Notes under the pieces: model-generated
What the model saw: only the letters and a program-made list of their open reading frames with translations
What the model was told of the DNA's origin: nothing
Databases searched by the model: none
Assembly (NCBI GenBank): GCA_963205495.1
Contig: CAUJIN010000066.1
Location: 1-34,712 of the forward strand
DNA from: Pseudomonadota bacterium
GTDB lineage: Bacteria > Pseudomonadota > Gammaproteobacteria > Xanthomonadales > Xanthomonadaceae
Length of the DNA: 34,712 nt
Direction of reading: 5' to 3'
Shown here: piece by piece, positions 27,438 to 34,712 of the stretch
Layout of the letters: every line of letters starts with the position of its first letter
Numbering within the stretch: the stretch's first letter is position 1
Made by a program: the position numbers and the translations under genes

Positions 27438-29114
27438 ATGTCCCAGACCCGCACCTTCCTCCTGATCGCCTGGCTCCTCGTCGCCTTCCTGCTCTGGGAT
27501 GCCTGGCAAAAGGATTACGTCCTCCGCGGCAATACGCCGCCCGCCGCGGCGGCCTCGACCAGCGGGGATCCGTCGATTCCGGCGCCGGCCGATGCGGCTT
27601 CCGTGCCGGCCGTGCCGGGCAGTCAGGCCAGTGCCGACGAACTTCCGGAAACCGCCGCGCCCGCGGCGGCGGGCGTGGTGCTTGCCAACGATCTTCTGCG
27701 GCTGACCTTCGACGGCAACGGAGGCACCCTGCGTTCGGCCGAGCTGCTGGCCTATCCGCGCCAGGCCGACGACGCCAAGGTTCCTGTCGAACTGCTCAGT
27801 CAGGAAGCGGCACAGTATTTCGTGCTGCAGAACGGACTGGTAGGCCAGCCCGCCGCGCCCACGCACGAGGACCGGATGATCGCCCAGAGCGGCGACCAGA
27901 CCCTGGGCGAAGGTGCAGAATCGGTCGACCTTCCCTTCCTCTGGACCGGTGCCGACGGAATCACCGTCGAGCGGCGCTATCGGCTGGTCCGCGGCAGCTA
28001 TCTGCTGGAAATCGTCGACACGGTCCGCAACGGCAGCGCCGCTCCCTGGACCGGTGCGGCCTATCACCAGATGGTGCGGGTGCAGCCGCCGGCCGCCAAG
28101 GGTGGATTCACCAATCCCGAACGCCTGAGCTTCGTGGGCGGCGCGCTGTACAGCCCGCAGGACAAGTTCGAGAAGCTCAAGTTCGACGAATTCGACGCCA
28201 AGACGCCGCTGCGCCGCGAAGTCACCGACGGCTGGATCGCGATGCTCCAGCACTACTTCGTCGCGGCCATCATTCCGGAGCCGGGGACGGCCAACACCTT
28301 CAGCAGCGCGACCCTGCCCAACGGCCGCTACCTGCTGCGCGACCTCGGTGCAACCATGAGCGTGGTCCCGGGCGGTGAAGCGGACACCCGCGTGCGCGTC
28401 TACCTCGGTCCCAAGCTGCGCAGCGATCTGGAAGCCATCACGCCGGGTCTCGGCCTGACCATGGACTACGGCATCTTCACCGTCATCGCCCAGCCCATCC
28501 ACTGGCTGCTGGCGCTGCTGCACGGTCTGGTCGGCAACTGGGGCTGGGCCATCGTGCTGCTGGTGGTGCTGATCAAGGCGGCGATGTTCAAGCTGTCCGA
28601 GGCGCAGTACAAGAGTTTCGCCAAGATGCGCCGGGTGCAGCCGCGCATCGAGGCGCTCAAGGAGCGTTTCGGCGACGATCGCCAGAAGTTCCAGGTCGCG
28701 ATGATGGAGATGTACAAGAAGGAAAAGATCAATCCGCTCGGCGGCTGTCTGCCGATCCTGGTGCAGATCCCGGTTTTCCTTTCGCTGTACTGGGTGCTGG
28801 TGGAAGCGGTCGAGCTGCGCCACGCGCCGTGGATCCTGTGGATCCAGAACCTTTCCGCGCCCGATCCCTATTTCATCCTGCCGGTGATCAACCTCGTCAC
28901 GATGTGGGCCACCCAGAAGCTTTCTCCGGCACCGGGCATGGATCCGATGCAGAAGAAGATGATGCAGGCCATGCCGATCGTGTTCGGCGTCATGTTCGCC
29001 TTCTTCCCGGCGGGTCTGGTGCTCTACTGGACCACCAACGGCGTGCTGGGACTGCTGCAGCAGTGGTTCATCATGCGCCGTCACGGCGAGCCCGCGCCCG
29101 CGCCGGCCAAGTGA
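27438..29114 (+). CDS. yidC: Membrane protein insertase YidC
   Basis: 558 residues. An N-terminal membrane helix (about 5-22, TFLLIAWLLVAFLLWDAW), an Ala/Pro-rich linker (35-78), the large Gram-negative periplasmic beta domain (about 80-340), then the conserved insertase core with five membrane segments (about 350-545), e.g. PLGGCLPILVQIPVFLSLYWVL and FFPAGLVLYWTTNGVLGLLQQ. The positive residue of the hydrophilic groove (Arg366 in E. coli) is Lys here (VVLIKAAMFKLSEAQY). It inserts and folds inner-membrane proteins with or without SecYEG. It ends 10 bp before the mnmE start; the GAGGAA ribosome site of mnmE overlaps its stop. Confidence 0.98.
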   Translation: MSQTRTFLLIAWLLVAFLLWDAWQKDYVLRGNTPPAAAASTSGDPSIPAPADAASVPAVPGSQASADELPETAAPAAAGVVLANDLLRLTFDGNGGTLRSAELLAYPRQADDAKVPVELLSQEAAQYFVLQNGLVGQPAAPTHEDRMIAQSGDQTLGEGAESVDLPFLWTGADGITVERRYRLVRGSYLLEIVDTVRNGSAAPWTGAAYHQMVRVQPPAAKGGFTNPERLSFVGGALYSPQDKFEKLKFDEFDAKTPLRREVTDGWIAMLQHYFVAAIIPEPGTANTFSSATLPNGRYLLRDLGATMSVVPGGEADTRVRVYLGPKLRSDLEAITPGLGLTMDYGIFTVIAQPIHWLLALLHGLVGNWGWAIVLLVVLIKAAMFKLSEAQYKSFAKMRRVQPRIEALKERFGDDRQKFQVAMMEMYKKEKINPLGGCLPILVQIPVFLSLYWVLVEAVELRHAPWILWIQNLSAPDPYFILPVINLVTMWATQKLSPAPGMDPMQKKMMQAMPIVFGVMFAFFPAGLVLYWTTNGVLGLLQQWFIMRRHGEPAPAPAK

Positions 29115-29124
29115 GGAAACGCGG

Positions 29125-30456
29125 GTGGCAGTCGATCGGCGCGAAACGATCGCCGCCATCGCCACCGCCCGGGGCGCCGGCGGGATAGGCATCATCCGCC
29201 TGTCCGGCCCGCGGGTGCCGGAGCTGGCGCGGCATCTGCTCGGCCGCAGCCCGCAGCCAAGACACGCGCACTACGCGCACCTGCGCGACGCGCAGGGCGA
29301 GCTCATCGACAGCGGCCTGCTGCTGTATTTCCCGGCGCCGGCCTCGTTCACCGGCGAAGACGTACTGGAATTGCAGCTGCACGGCAGCCCGCCGGTGCTG
29401 CAGCGGCTGCTGCGCGAACTGCACCGACTGGGCGCGCGACCGGCCCGGGCGGGCGAATTCACCGAGCGCGCCTTTCTCAACGGCAAGCTCGATCTGGTCC
29501 AGGCCGAGGCGGTCGCCGACCTGATCGCGGCCGGCTCCGAAGCCGCCGCACGCGCCGCCCAGCGCAGCCTGCAAGGCGAGTTCTCGCTGCGGGTGCAGGC
29601 CCTGGTCGAGGCCACGATCGCGCTGCGGGTGCGGGTGGAAGCGGCCATCGATTTTGCCGACGAGGAAATCGAATCGCTCGCGCCGCAGGCGCTGGGCCGC
29701 GCGCTCGATGAACTGGACGCGCGCCTGGAGGCGCTCGCGCAGCAGGCCCGACAGGGCCAGCGACTGGCCGACGGCCTGCACGTGGCGCTGCTGGGCCGAC
29801 CCAACGTCGGCAAGTCCAGCCTGCTCAACGCGCTGGCCGCCGACGAGCGCGCCATCGTGACCTCGCGGCCGGGCACCACGCGCGATGTGCTGCGCGAGAC
29901 GGTGCGCATCGACGGCGTCGAACTCACCCTGGCCGACACCGCCGGCCTGCGCGAAACCTGCGATCCGATCGAGCACGAGGGCATCCGCCGTGCCCGTGCC
30001 GAAGCCGGGCGCGCCGACCTCGTCCTGCTCGTGCTCGGTGAGCGCGATGAAGGGGCCGAAGAGGCGTTGCCCGAGCGGATCGACCGCATCGTGGTGCACA
30101 ACAAGATCGATCTGTCCGGAGCCGCCGCCCGCATCGAACGCCGCGAAGGGATCGAGCACGTCTATCTGTCGGCGCACAGCGGCGAGGGGCTGGCGCTGCT
30201 GAAGGCCTGCATGGCGGCGCGGATGCAGGTCGATGCCGAGGGCAGCTTCAGCGCACGCGAGCGCCACGTCCTGGCGCTGGCCCGAGCGCGCGAGGAGCTG
30301 GCGCAGGCGCGTACGGCGCACCAGCGTCTGGCCGCGCCGGAGCTGACCGCTGAACATTTGCGGCGGGTGCAGCAGGCGCTGGGTGAAATCACCGGCGCAT
30401 TCAGCACGGAAGACCTGCTGGGTCGCATCTTTGCAAACTTTTGCATTGGCAAGTAG
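29125..30456 (+). CDS. mnmE: tRNA modification GTPase MnmE (TrmE)
   Basis: 443 residues from a GTG at 29125 with GAGGAA six bases upstream. With MnmG it makes the 5-carboxymethylaminomethyl (or aminomethyl) group on U34 of tRNAs. The N-terminal folate-binding domain (1-118) starts TIAAIATARGAGGIGIIRLSGP; a helical domain surrounds the G domain (about 215-370): G1 GRPNVGKS (224-231), G2 TTRD, G3 DTAG (271-274), G4 NKID (326-329). The essential C-terminal CIGK motif has its Cys at 440. It is the last gene of the rpmH-rnpA-yidC-mnmE run. Confidence 0.98.
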   Translation: MAVDRRETIAAIATARGAGGIGIIRLSGPRVPELARHLLGRSPQPRHAHYAHLRDAQGELIDSGLLLYFPAPASFTGEDVLELQLHGSPPVLQRLLRELHRLGARPARAGEFTERAFLNGKLDLVQAEAVADLIAAGSEAAARAAQRSLQGEFSLRVQALVEATIALRVRVEAAIDFADEEIESLAPQALGRALDELDARLEALAQQARQGQRLADGLHVALLGRPNVGKSSLLNALAADERAIVTSRPGTTRDVLRETVRIDGVELTLADTAGLRETCDPIEHEGIRRARAEAGRADLVLLVLGERDEGAEEALPERIDRIVVHNKIDLSGAAARIERREGIEHVYLSAHSGEGLALLKACMAARMQVDAEGSFSARERHVLALARAREELAQARTAHQRLAAPELTAEHLRRVQQALGEITGAFSTEDLLGRIFANFCIGK

Positions 30457-30473
30457 TTCGCCGCGATTTTGAC

Positions 30474-30490
30474 CGGGCCGTACCGGCCCG
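30474..30490 (+). terminator. hairpin after mnmE
   Basis: CGGGCCG (30474-30480), loop TAC, CGGCCCG (30484-30490): a 7-bp GC stem starting 17 bp after the mnmE stop. There is no T-run behind it, so it may act as a weak or Rho-assisted terminator. Confidence 0.45.
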
Positions 30491-30649
30491 TGGCGCCTGA
30501 GGCGGGGAAAATCCACATCTGGCGCGGGCTGCCGCGGGTGTGGAAGCATCAGGAATTCTCCGGAAAGCCGCCGCACTCAGGAAAGTCTCCGCGCAAATGC
30601 GCAAGGAGGCTGCTTTGCAGGGCCGAAGCGTTTGACTTATGGTGCGTTT

Positions 30650-30666
30650 GCGCACAAGTTGTGCGC
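30650..30666. promoter_or_regulatory. 17-bp palindrome upstream of the TonB-C lipoprotein gene
   Basis: GCGCACAAGTTGTGCGC: 8-bp perfect arms around one central base, about 83 bp before the start at 30749. A -35-like TTGACT lies at 30632-30637, so the palindrome would cover the -10 region of that promoter (CAAGTT or AAGTTG, both weak). It looks like an operator for a dimeric repressor, with no family I can name. The rest of the 292-bp mnmE-lipoprotein gap shows no gene. Confidence 0.45.
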
Positions 30667-30748
30667 CATTCCCGCCTGCGGCGACCGGTGAGCCGAAGGC
30701 TTGCGGCCCGGCGGGTGCAAGCAATGTTCAACGATCGGGGAATCCTTC

Positions 30749-31771
30749 ATGCAAATCCCATCCACGATGCGAGCAGGCCATCTGGGCGCCGTCGCCGCGC
30801 TTGTCTTGGCCCTGTCCCTTGGTGCATGCGGCGGCGGGGAAGAAGCGCCGCCCCCACCGCCCCCGGCTGCGACGCCGGCCGCCCCCGCCCCAGCCGCCGA
30901 GCAGGTTGCTCCGGCCGCGGAAGGGGAATCGATGGTCGTCCAGCCCTCGGTGGTCGACACGCTGTCGGTGGACGAACTGCTGGCGCGTGCCGAACAGGCG
31001 GTCAAGGAAAGCCAGCTTTTCGTCCCGGCCGGCGAAAGCGCCTTCGAGATGTATCTGCGCGTGCTCGAACAGGAGCCGCTGCAGGTTCGCGCCAAGAACG
31101 CGCTGGTCGATCTGTTTCCCTACGCCGTTCTCTACGTGGAACAGCGCACGGCGGCAGGCGATCTGGCCGAGAGCGAGCGGGTGCTTGCGATGATGGAAGC
31201 GGCAGACGAGAAAGCCCCGGCGCTGCCGCGCCTGCAACGCGGCGTTGGCCAATTGCGCGATCGGGTGGCCGCAGAAACCCAGCGCGCCGCGGATCGTGCG
31301 GCAGCACAGGCTCAAGCGGCCGCCCAGGCCGCTGCGGCACCGCCTCCGGTGGCAACCCCCAGCCCAACGCCTGCCGCAGCGGTGCCTAGCGAAACACCCT
31401 CCGCTGCCCCGGCTGCGCCGGAACCTGCTCCGGTTGCCGCCGCACCCGCGCCCGAGCCCGTGGCGGCACCGGTTGCTCCCGCTCCTGCGCCGCCGCCTGT
31501 CGCGGCTCCGGCTCCGGCGGCAGCGCCAACGATCGTATCCCAGGTGCAGCCGCGCTATCCGCCGGTGGCCCTGCGTCGCCGCATCGAAGGTTCGGTCGAA
31601 GTCGCCTTCACCATCATGCCCGACGGCAGCGTCGCCAACGTGCGCGTGGTCGACTCCAGGCCGTCCAACACCTTTGACCGGGAAGTCATCAACGCGATGG
31701 AGCGCTGGCGTTTCACCGCCACCGGACGGCAGGTGGAAAGCCGTCGCGTGTTCGACTTCAAGCTGCCCTGA
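30749..31771 (+). CDS. Lipoprotein with TonB C-terminal domain
   Basis: 340 residues. The signal peptide ends in a lipobox LGAC with C27, followed by GGG. A Pro/Ala-rich stretch, a helical charged segment (about 65-185) and a second Pro/Ala-rich linker (about 185-260) lead to a TonB-like C-terminal domain (about 265-340: VQPRYPPVALRRRIEGSVEVAFTI and INAMERWRFTA). Unlike TonB it has no transmembrane helix, so it cannot couple directly to ExbBD; the lipid would anchor it to a membrane. It may act as an envelope adaptor or bind TonB-box-like partners. The ATG at 30749 is chosen to give the lipobox; upstream in-frame starts break the signal peptide. Confidence 0.87.
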   Translation: MQIPSTMRAGHLGAVAALVLALSLGACGGGEEAPPPPPPAATPAAPAPAAEQVAPAAEGESMVVQPSVVDTLSVDELLARAEQAVKESQLFVPAGESAFEMYLRVLEQEPLQVRAKNALVDLFPYAVLYVEQRTAAGDLAESERVLAMMEAADEKAPALPRLQRGVGQLRDRVAAETQRAADRAAAQAQAAAQAAAAPPPVATPSPTPAAAVPSETPSAAPAAPEPAPVAAAPAPEPVAAPVAPAPAPPPVAAPAPAAAPTIVSQVQPRYPPVALRRRIEGSVEVAFTIMPDGSVANVRVVDSRPSNTFDREVINAMERWRFTATGRQVESRRVFDFKLP

Positions 31772-31790
31772 GTTCCCGGGCATCGCCCAG

Positions 31791-31821
31791 AAAAAACCCC
31801 GCGAATCGCGGGGTTTTTTTT
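31791..31821 (+). terminator. strong intrinsic terminator after the TonB-C lipoprotein gene
   Basis: CCCCGCG / CGCGGGG stem with a 3-base loop, flanked by an A6 tract before and a T8 tract after, 19 bp behind the stop codon. It is a classic Rho-independent terminator and, because of the A-tract, could work from either side. Confidence 0.93.
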
Positions 31822-32005
31822 CACTTGACGGTTCAAGTCTCAAGCGGGATTTCTTGTCGAAGATCCGCAGCGCCAGCCTGGTTCCCTCCAACAGGGCGCC
31901 CGCGCCGAGCGTGGTCTGGTGCGACAGGCACGGCACAGGCAGGAAATCATGCGTGCCTGCGCGAAGCCGCATCCGCGCACCTTGGCTGCCGCGGCACGGC
32001 AGACT
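31822..32005. other. gap between convergent genes, nothing assigned
   Basis: 184 bp between the terminator and the end of the lytic transglycosylase gene. I see only a small inverted repeat (ACTTGA / TCAAGT around CGGT, 31823-31838). An antisense reading frame crosses it with GC-rich third positions but also runs through the terminator and the neighbouring gene without a stop, so I do not call it. Confidence 0.4.
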
Positions 32006-33193
32006 TCAGCGCGCTTCGCGCTCCAGTGCTTCGAGGATTTTTTTTCCTGCCCGCCCGTCCGCGGGGCGCATCCCCAGGCGTAGCTGTTCGAGCACGATGG
32101 CGCGGCGGGTGCGGGTGCCGATCAGGCCGTCGGCCTCGCCGATGTCGTGGCCGCGCGCCAGCAGGAGCCGCTGCAGGCGCTGGCGCGCATCGCGGTCGAT
32201 GCCGGGGTCGTCCGTAGGCCAGGCAGTCCTAGGCGGCGCGTCGTCGCGCAGGCGGTCTGCGAGCAGCGCGATGGCGAGCGCGTAGCTGTCGGCGGCGTTG
32301 TAGGAGCGGATCGCGCGGTAGTTCGCCGCCACCAGCCAGACCGGGCCGTTCCGCCCGGCCGGCGCCAGCAGCGCGGCGCGCCCCTGGCCCGGCGGCAGCG
32401 CGGCGCCGTCGATGCGTCGCACCCCGCGTGCGCGCCAGTCGTCCAGCGTACGCGACGAGGAGAGGTCGAGCGAAGCCGGAATGCGAACTTCCCAGCCCCA
32501 GCGCTCGCCGCGCCGCCAGCCCGCGCGATGCAGATAGTTCGCCGTCGAGGCCAGCGCATCGGGAATGCTCGCCACCAGGTCGCGGCGACCGTCGCCGTCG
32601 AAATCCACCGCGATCCGCGCGTAGGTGCTCGGCATGAACTGGGTGTGGCCGAAGGCGCCGGCCCAGGAACCGCGCAGCCCTTCGGGCGCAAGGTCGCCGG
32701 CGTGCAGGAGCTTCAGGAGCGCCAGCAGTTCGCCGCGGAAGAATGCCTGCCGGCGCCCTTCGCACGACAGCGTGGCCAGCGAAGACAGAAGCGGACGCGT
32801 GCCGAACTGCTGGCCGTAGTCGCTTTCCACGCCCCACACCGCCACCACGGTATGGCGATCGACGCCGTAGGCCGCCTCCACCCTCGCCAGAAGTTCGTCG
32901 TGCTGCGCCAGCATCTGCCGGCCCTGCCGCACCCGGCGCTCGTCGACCAGGGCGGCGAGATAGTCCCAGATCGGCGTGGTGAACTCCGGCTGCGCGTCCA
33001 GCAGCTCCAGCACCGAGGGGTCGGGCGCCAGATCGCGGGTGAAACGATCGAAGGCCGCCGCGGGCACGCCTTCCCCCGCAGACTGCGCGCGAAGGCGGGA
33101 AAGGCAGGCGGAAAACGCCGGGTCATCGGCCGCCGGAGCCGGGCCACCGGCGAGCAGGGCCAGCAGCAACGGAAGGGAGTGCATCGCTTTCAT
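32006..33193 (-). CDS. MltB-type lytic murein transglycosylase with peptidoglycan-binding domain
   Basis: 395 residues. The signal peptide (about 1-22, ending APAADD) has no lipobox Cys, so it should be soluble in the periplasm, unlike E. coli MltB. The SLT_2 catalytic domain (about 25-320) has the active-site Glu E123 in AVWGVESDYGQQFG, the GAFGHTQFMPSTY segment, and an EF-hand-like DFDGDGRRDL (197-206) as in Slt35. A C-terminal peptidoglycan-binding domain (about 330-390) contains RGHDIGEADGLIGTRTRRAI. It cleaves the MurNAc-GlcNAc bond to 1,6-anhydro ends during wall turnover. The start ATG at 33193 has no strong Shine-Dalgarno sequence, and a second ATG lies at codon 4. Confidence 0.93.
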   Translation of the reverse strand: MKAMHSLPLLLALLAGGPAPAADDPAFSACLSRLRAQSAGEGVPAAAFDRFTRDLAPDPSVLELLDAQPEFTTPIWDYLAALVDERRVRQGRQMLAQHDELLARVEAAYGVDRHTVVAVWGVESDYGQQFGTRPLLSSLATLSCEGRRQAFFRGELLALLKLLHAGDLAPEGLRGSWAGAFGHTQFMPSTYARIAVDFDGDGRRDLVASIPDALASTANYLHRAGWRRGERWGWEVRIPASLDLSSSRTLDDWRARGVRRIDGAALPPGQGRAALLAPAGRNGPVWLVAANYRAIRSYNAADSYALAIALLADRLRDDAPPRTAWPTDDPGIDRDARQRLQRLLLARGHDIGEADGLIGTRTRRAIVLEQLRLGMRPADGRAGKKILEALEREAR

Positions 33194-33250
33194 TCGCGCA
33201 TTGTCGCCTGCCCGGAGCAGGATGCGTGCGCCGGAAACTCCACGCGCCGG

Positions 33251-33287
33251 AAAGCGCGAAGGGCCGCATGGCGGCCCTTCGCGTTTC
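33251..33287. terminator. terminator of the sucCD operon
   Basis: A 13-bp perfect stem CGCGAAGGGCCGC / GCGGCCCTTCGCG around the loop ATG, extended by A-T pairs, located 22 bp after the sucD stop in the leftward direction. A run of T is short on both strands (CTTTCC leftward). Confidence 0.7.
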
Positions 33288-33308
33288 CGCTTCGTTGGAC
33301 GATGGCGC

Positions 33309-34181
33309 TCAGGCCATGCGCTTGGCCAGGGTGCGGCCGAGATCGCCCGGCGACTTGACCGTGGTGACGCCGGCCTTTTCCAGCGCCGCGAACTTGCCTT
33401 CCGCCGTGCCCGAGCCGCCCGAGGCGATCGCGCCGGCGTGGCCCATGCGCTTGCCCTTGGGGGCCGAGGCGCCGGCGATGAAGCCGACCACGGGCTTGGT
33501 GACGTATTCGGCGATGAACTCGGCCGCTTCTTCCTCGGCGCTGCCGCCGATCTCGCCGACCATGATGATGCCCTCGGTCTGCGGATCGTCCTGGAACAGG
33601 CGCAGGGCGTCGATGAAGTTCATGCCCTGGATCGGGTCGCCGCCGATGCCGATGCAGGTGGACTGGCCCAGGCCCGCGTCGGTGGTCTGCTTGACCGCCT
33701 CGTAGGTGAGCGTGCCCGAGCGCGACACGATGCCGACCTTGCCCGGCTTGTGGATGTGGCCCGGCATGATGCCGATCTTGCACTCGCCCGGGGTGATGAT
33801 GCCGGGGCAGTTGGGGCCGATCAGCACCACGTCGTCGTAGCCGGCGAGGGTGTTCTTCACGCGCAGCATGTCCAGCACCGGGATGCCCTCGGTGATGCAG
33901 ACGATCACCTGGATGCCGGCGTCTGCCGCCTCCAGGATGGCATCGGCCGCGAACGGCGGCGGCACGTAGATCACCGAGGCGTTGGCGCCGGTGTCCTCGA
34001 CGGCATCGGCCACGGTGTTGAAGACCGGCAGGCCGATGTGGTCGGTGCCGCCCTTGCCCGGCGTCACGCCGCCGACGACCTTGGTGCCGTATTCCACCAT
34101 CTGGGTGGCATGGAAGGTGCCCTGCTGGCCGGTGAAGCCCTGCACGATCACCCGGGTGTTCTTGTTGACCAAAACGCTCAT
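33309..34181 (-). CDS. sucD: Succinyl-CoA ligase [ADP-forming] subunit alpha
   Basis: 290 residues from the ATG at 34181. It converts succinyl-CoA to succinate with ATP formation in the TCA cycle. CoA-binding N-terminal domain: [17 protein letters not shown]. The phospho-histidine is H248 in RMGHAGAI (E. coli H246), with the [15 protein letters not shown] and GGSGTAEGK stretches in place. The frame remains open upstream through the sucC 3' end, but [14 protein letters not shown] is the standard start. It lies 11 bp after sucC. Confidence 0.98.
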   Translation of the reverse strand: MSVLVNKNTRVIVQGFTGQQGTFHATQMVEYGTKVVGGVTPGKGGTDHIGLPVFNTVADAVEDTGANASVIYVPPPFAADAILEAADAGIQVIVCITEGIPVLDMLRVKNTLAGYDDVVLIGPNCPGIITPGECKIGIMPGHIHKPGKVGIVSRSGTLTYEAVKQTTDAGLGQSTCIGIGGDPIQGMNFIDALRLFQDDPQTEGIIMVGEIGGSAEEEAAEFIAEYVTKPVVGFIAGASAPKGKRMGHAGAIASGGSGTAEGKFAALEKAGVTTVKSPGDLGRTLAKRMA

Positions 34182-34192
34182 GGGGTTCGTCC

Positions 34193-34712
<520 letters not shown>

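Noticed and set aside
31128..31143. Possible third parS site (TTCTCTACGTGGAACA)
   Set aside because: Right half matches but the left half has three mismatches and loses the palindrome; ParB would not be expected to bind.
30728..31972. A 414-codon antisense frame covering the lipoprotein gene and the gap behind it
   Set aside because: It reads straight through a strong terminator and opposite a well-supported lipoprotein gene; no domain in its translation.

Overview
The window is chromosomal DNA from a high-GC gammaproteobacterium and carries the replication-initiation region. Gene content and order point to the Xanthomonadales (Lysobacterales): the cluster dnaA-dnaN-recF-gyrB lies close to tonB-exbB-exbD-exbD with pdxJ beside it, a neighbourhood I associate with Xanthomonas and relatives. 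A TonB-C lipoprotein and an ECF sigma factor paired with a Ser/Thr kinase also fit. The genus cannot be decided from the sequence. I see no insertion sequence, prophage, CRISPR array, tRNA or rRNA.

Layout. 1-0.6 kb: a truncated EamA/DMT transporter. 0.7-2.9 kb: the periplasmic protease Prc. 3.1-4.0 kb: the heat-shock sigma factor rpoH, read to the right, behind an almost perfect CIRCE operator. 4.1-7.1 kb (leftward): an ECF sigma factor and a membrane Ser/Thr kinase with TPRs, joined by a 4-bp overlap. 7.3-10.5 kb (leftward): ftsE-ftsX-response regulator-ung, a four-gene string in which every junction is a 4-bp overlap. 10.6-11.8 kb: a lone gspF. 11.9-12.7 kb: pdxJ, rightward and possibly leaderless. 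12.8-16.5 kb (leftward): TPR protein, tonB, exbB, exbD, exbD. 16.7-20.1 kb (leftward): an M48 lipoprotein, an ATP-grasp ligase and an inactive-transglutaminase/7TM protein, directly behind gyrB.

20.2-26.5 kb (leftward): gyrB, recF, dnaN, dnaA. The dnaN-dnaA gap (about 245 bp) combines AT-rich stretches with DnaA-box-like sequences and is the best oriC candidate. recF contains two identical 16-bp parS-like sites, so DNA for initiation and for segregation lie within about 2.5 kb. 26.7-30.5 kb (rightward): rpmH, rnpA, yidC, mnmE, the usual cluster but without yidD. 30.7-31.8 kb: a lipoprotein with a TonB C-terminal domain, ending in a strong terminator. 32.0-33.2 kb (leftward): an MltB-type lytic transglycosylase. 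33.3-34.7 kb (leftward): sucD and the 3' part of sucC.

Themes. Transcription runs mostly away from the dnaA region on both sides, as expected near an origin. Several genes act at the envelope (Prc, M48 lipoprotein, FtsEX, MltB, TonB/Exb, YidC). The most unusual items are the CIRCE element over the rpoH promoter, the parS pair inside recF, the response regulator with a dead first receiver domain embedded in the ftsEX-ung operon, the sigma/kinase pair, and the ATP-grasp/7TM pair without the protease that often accompanies it.
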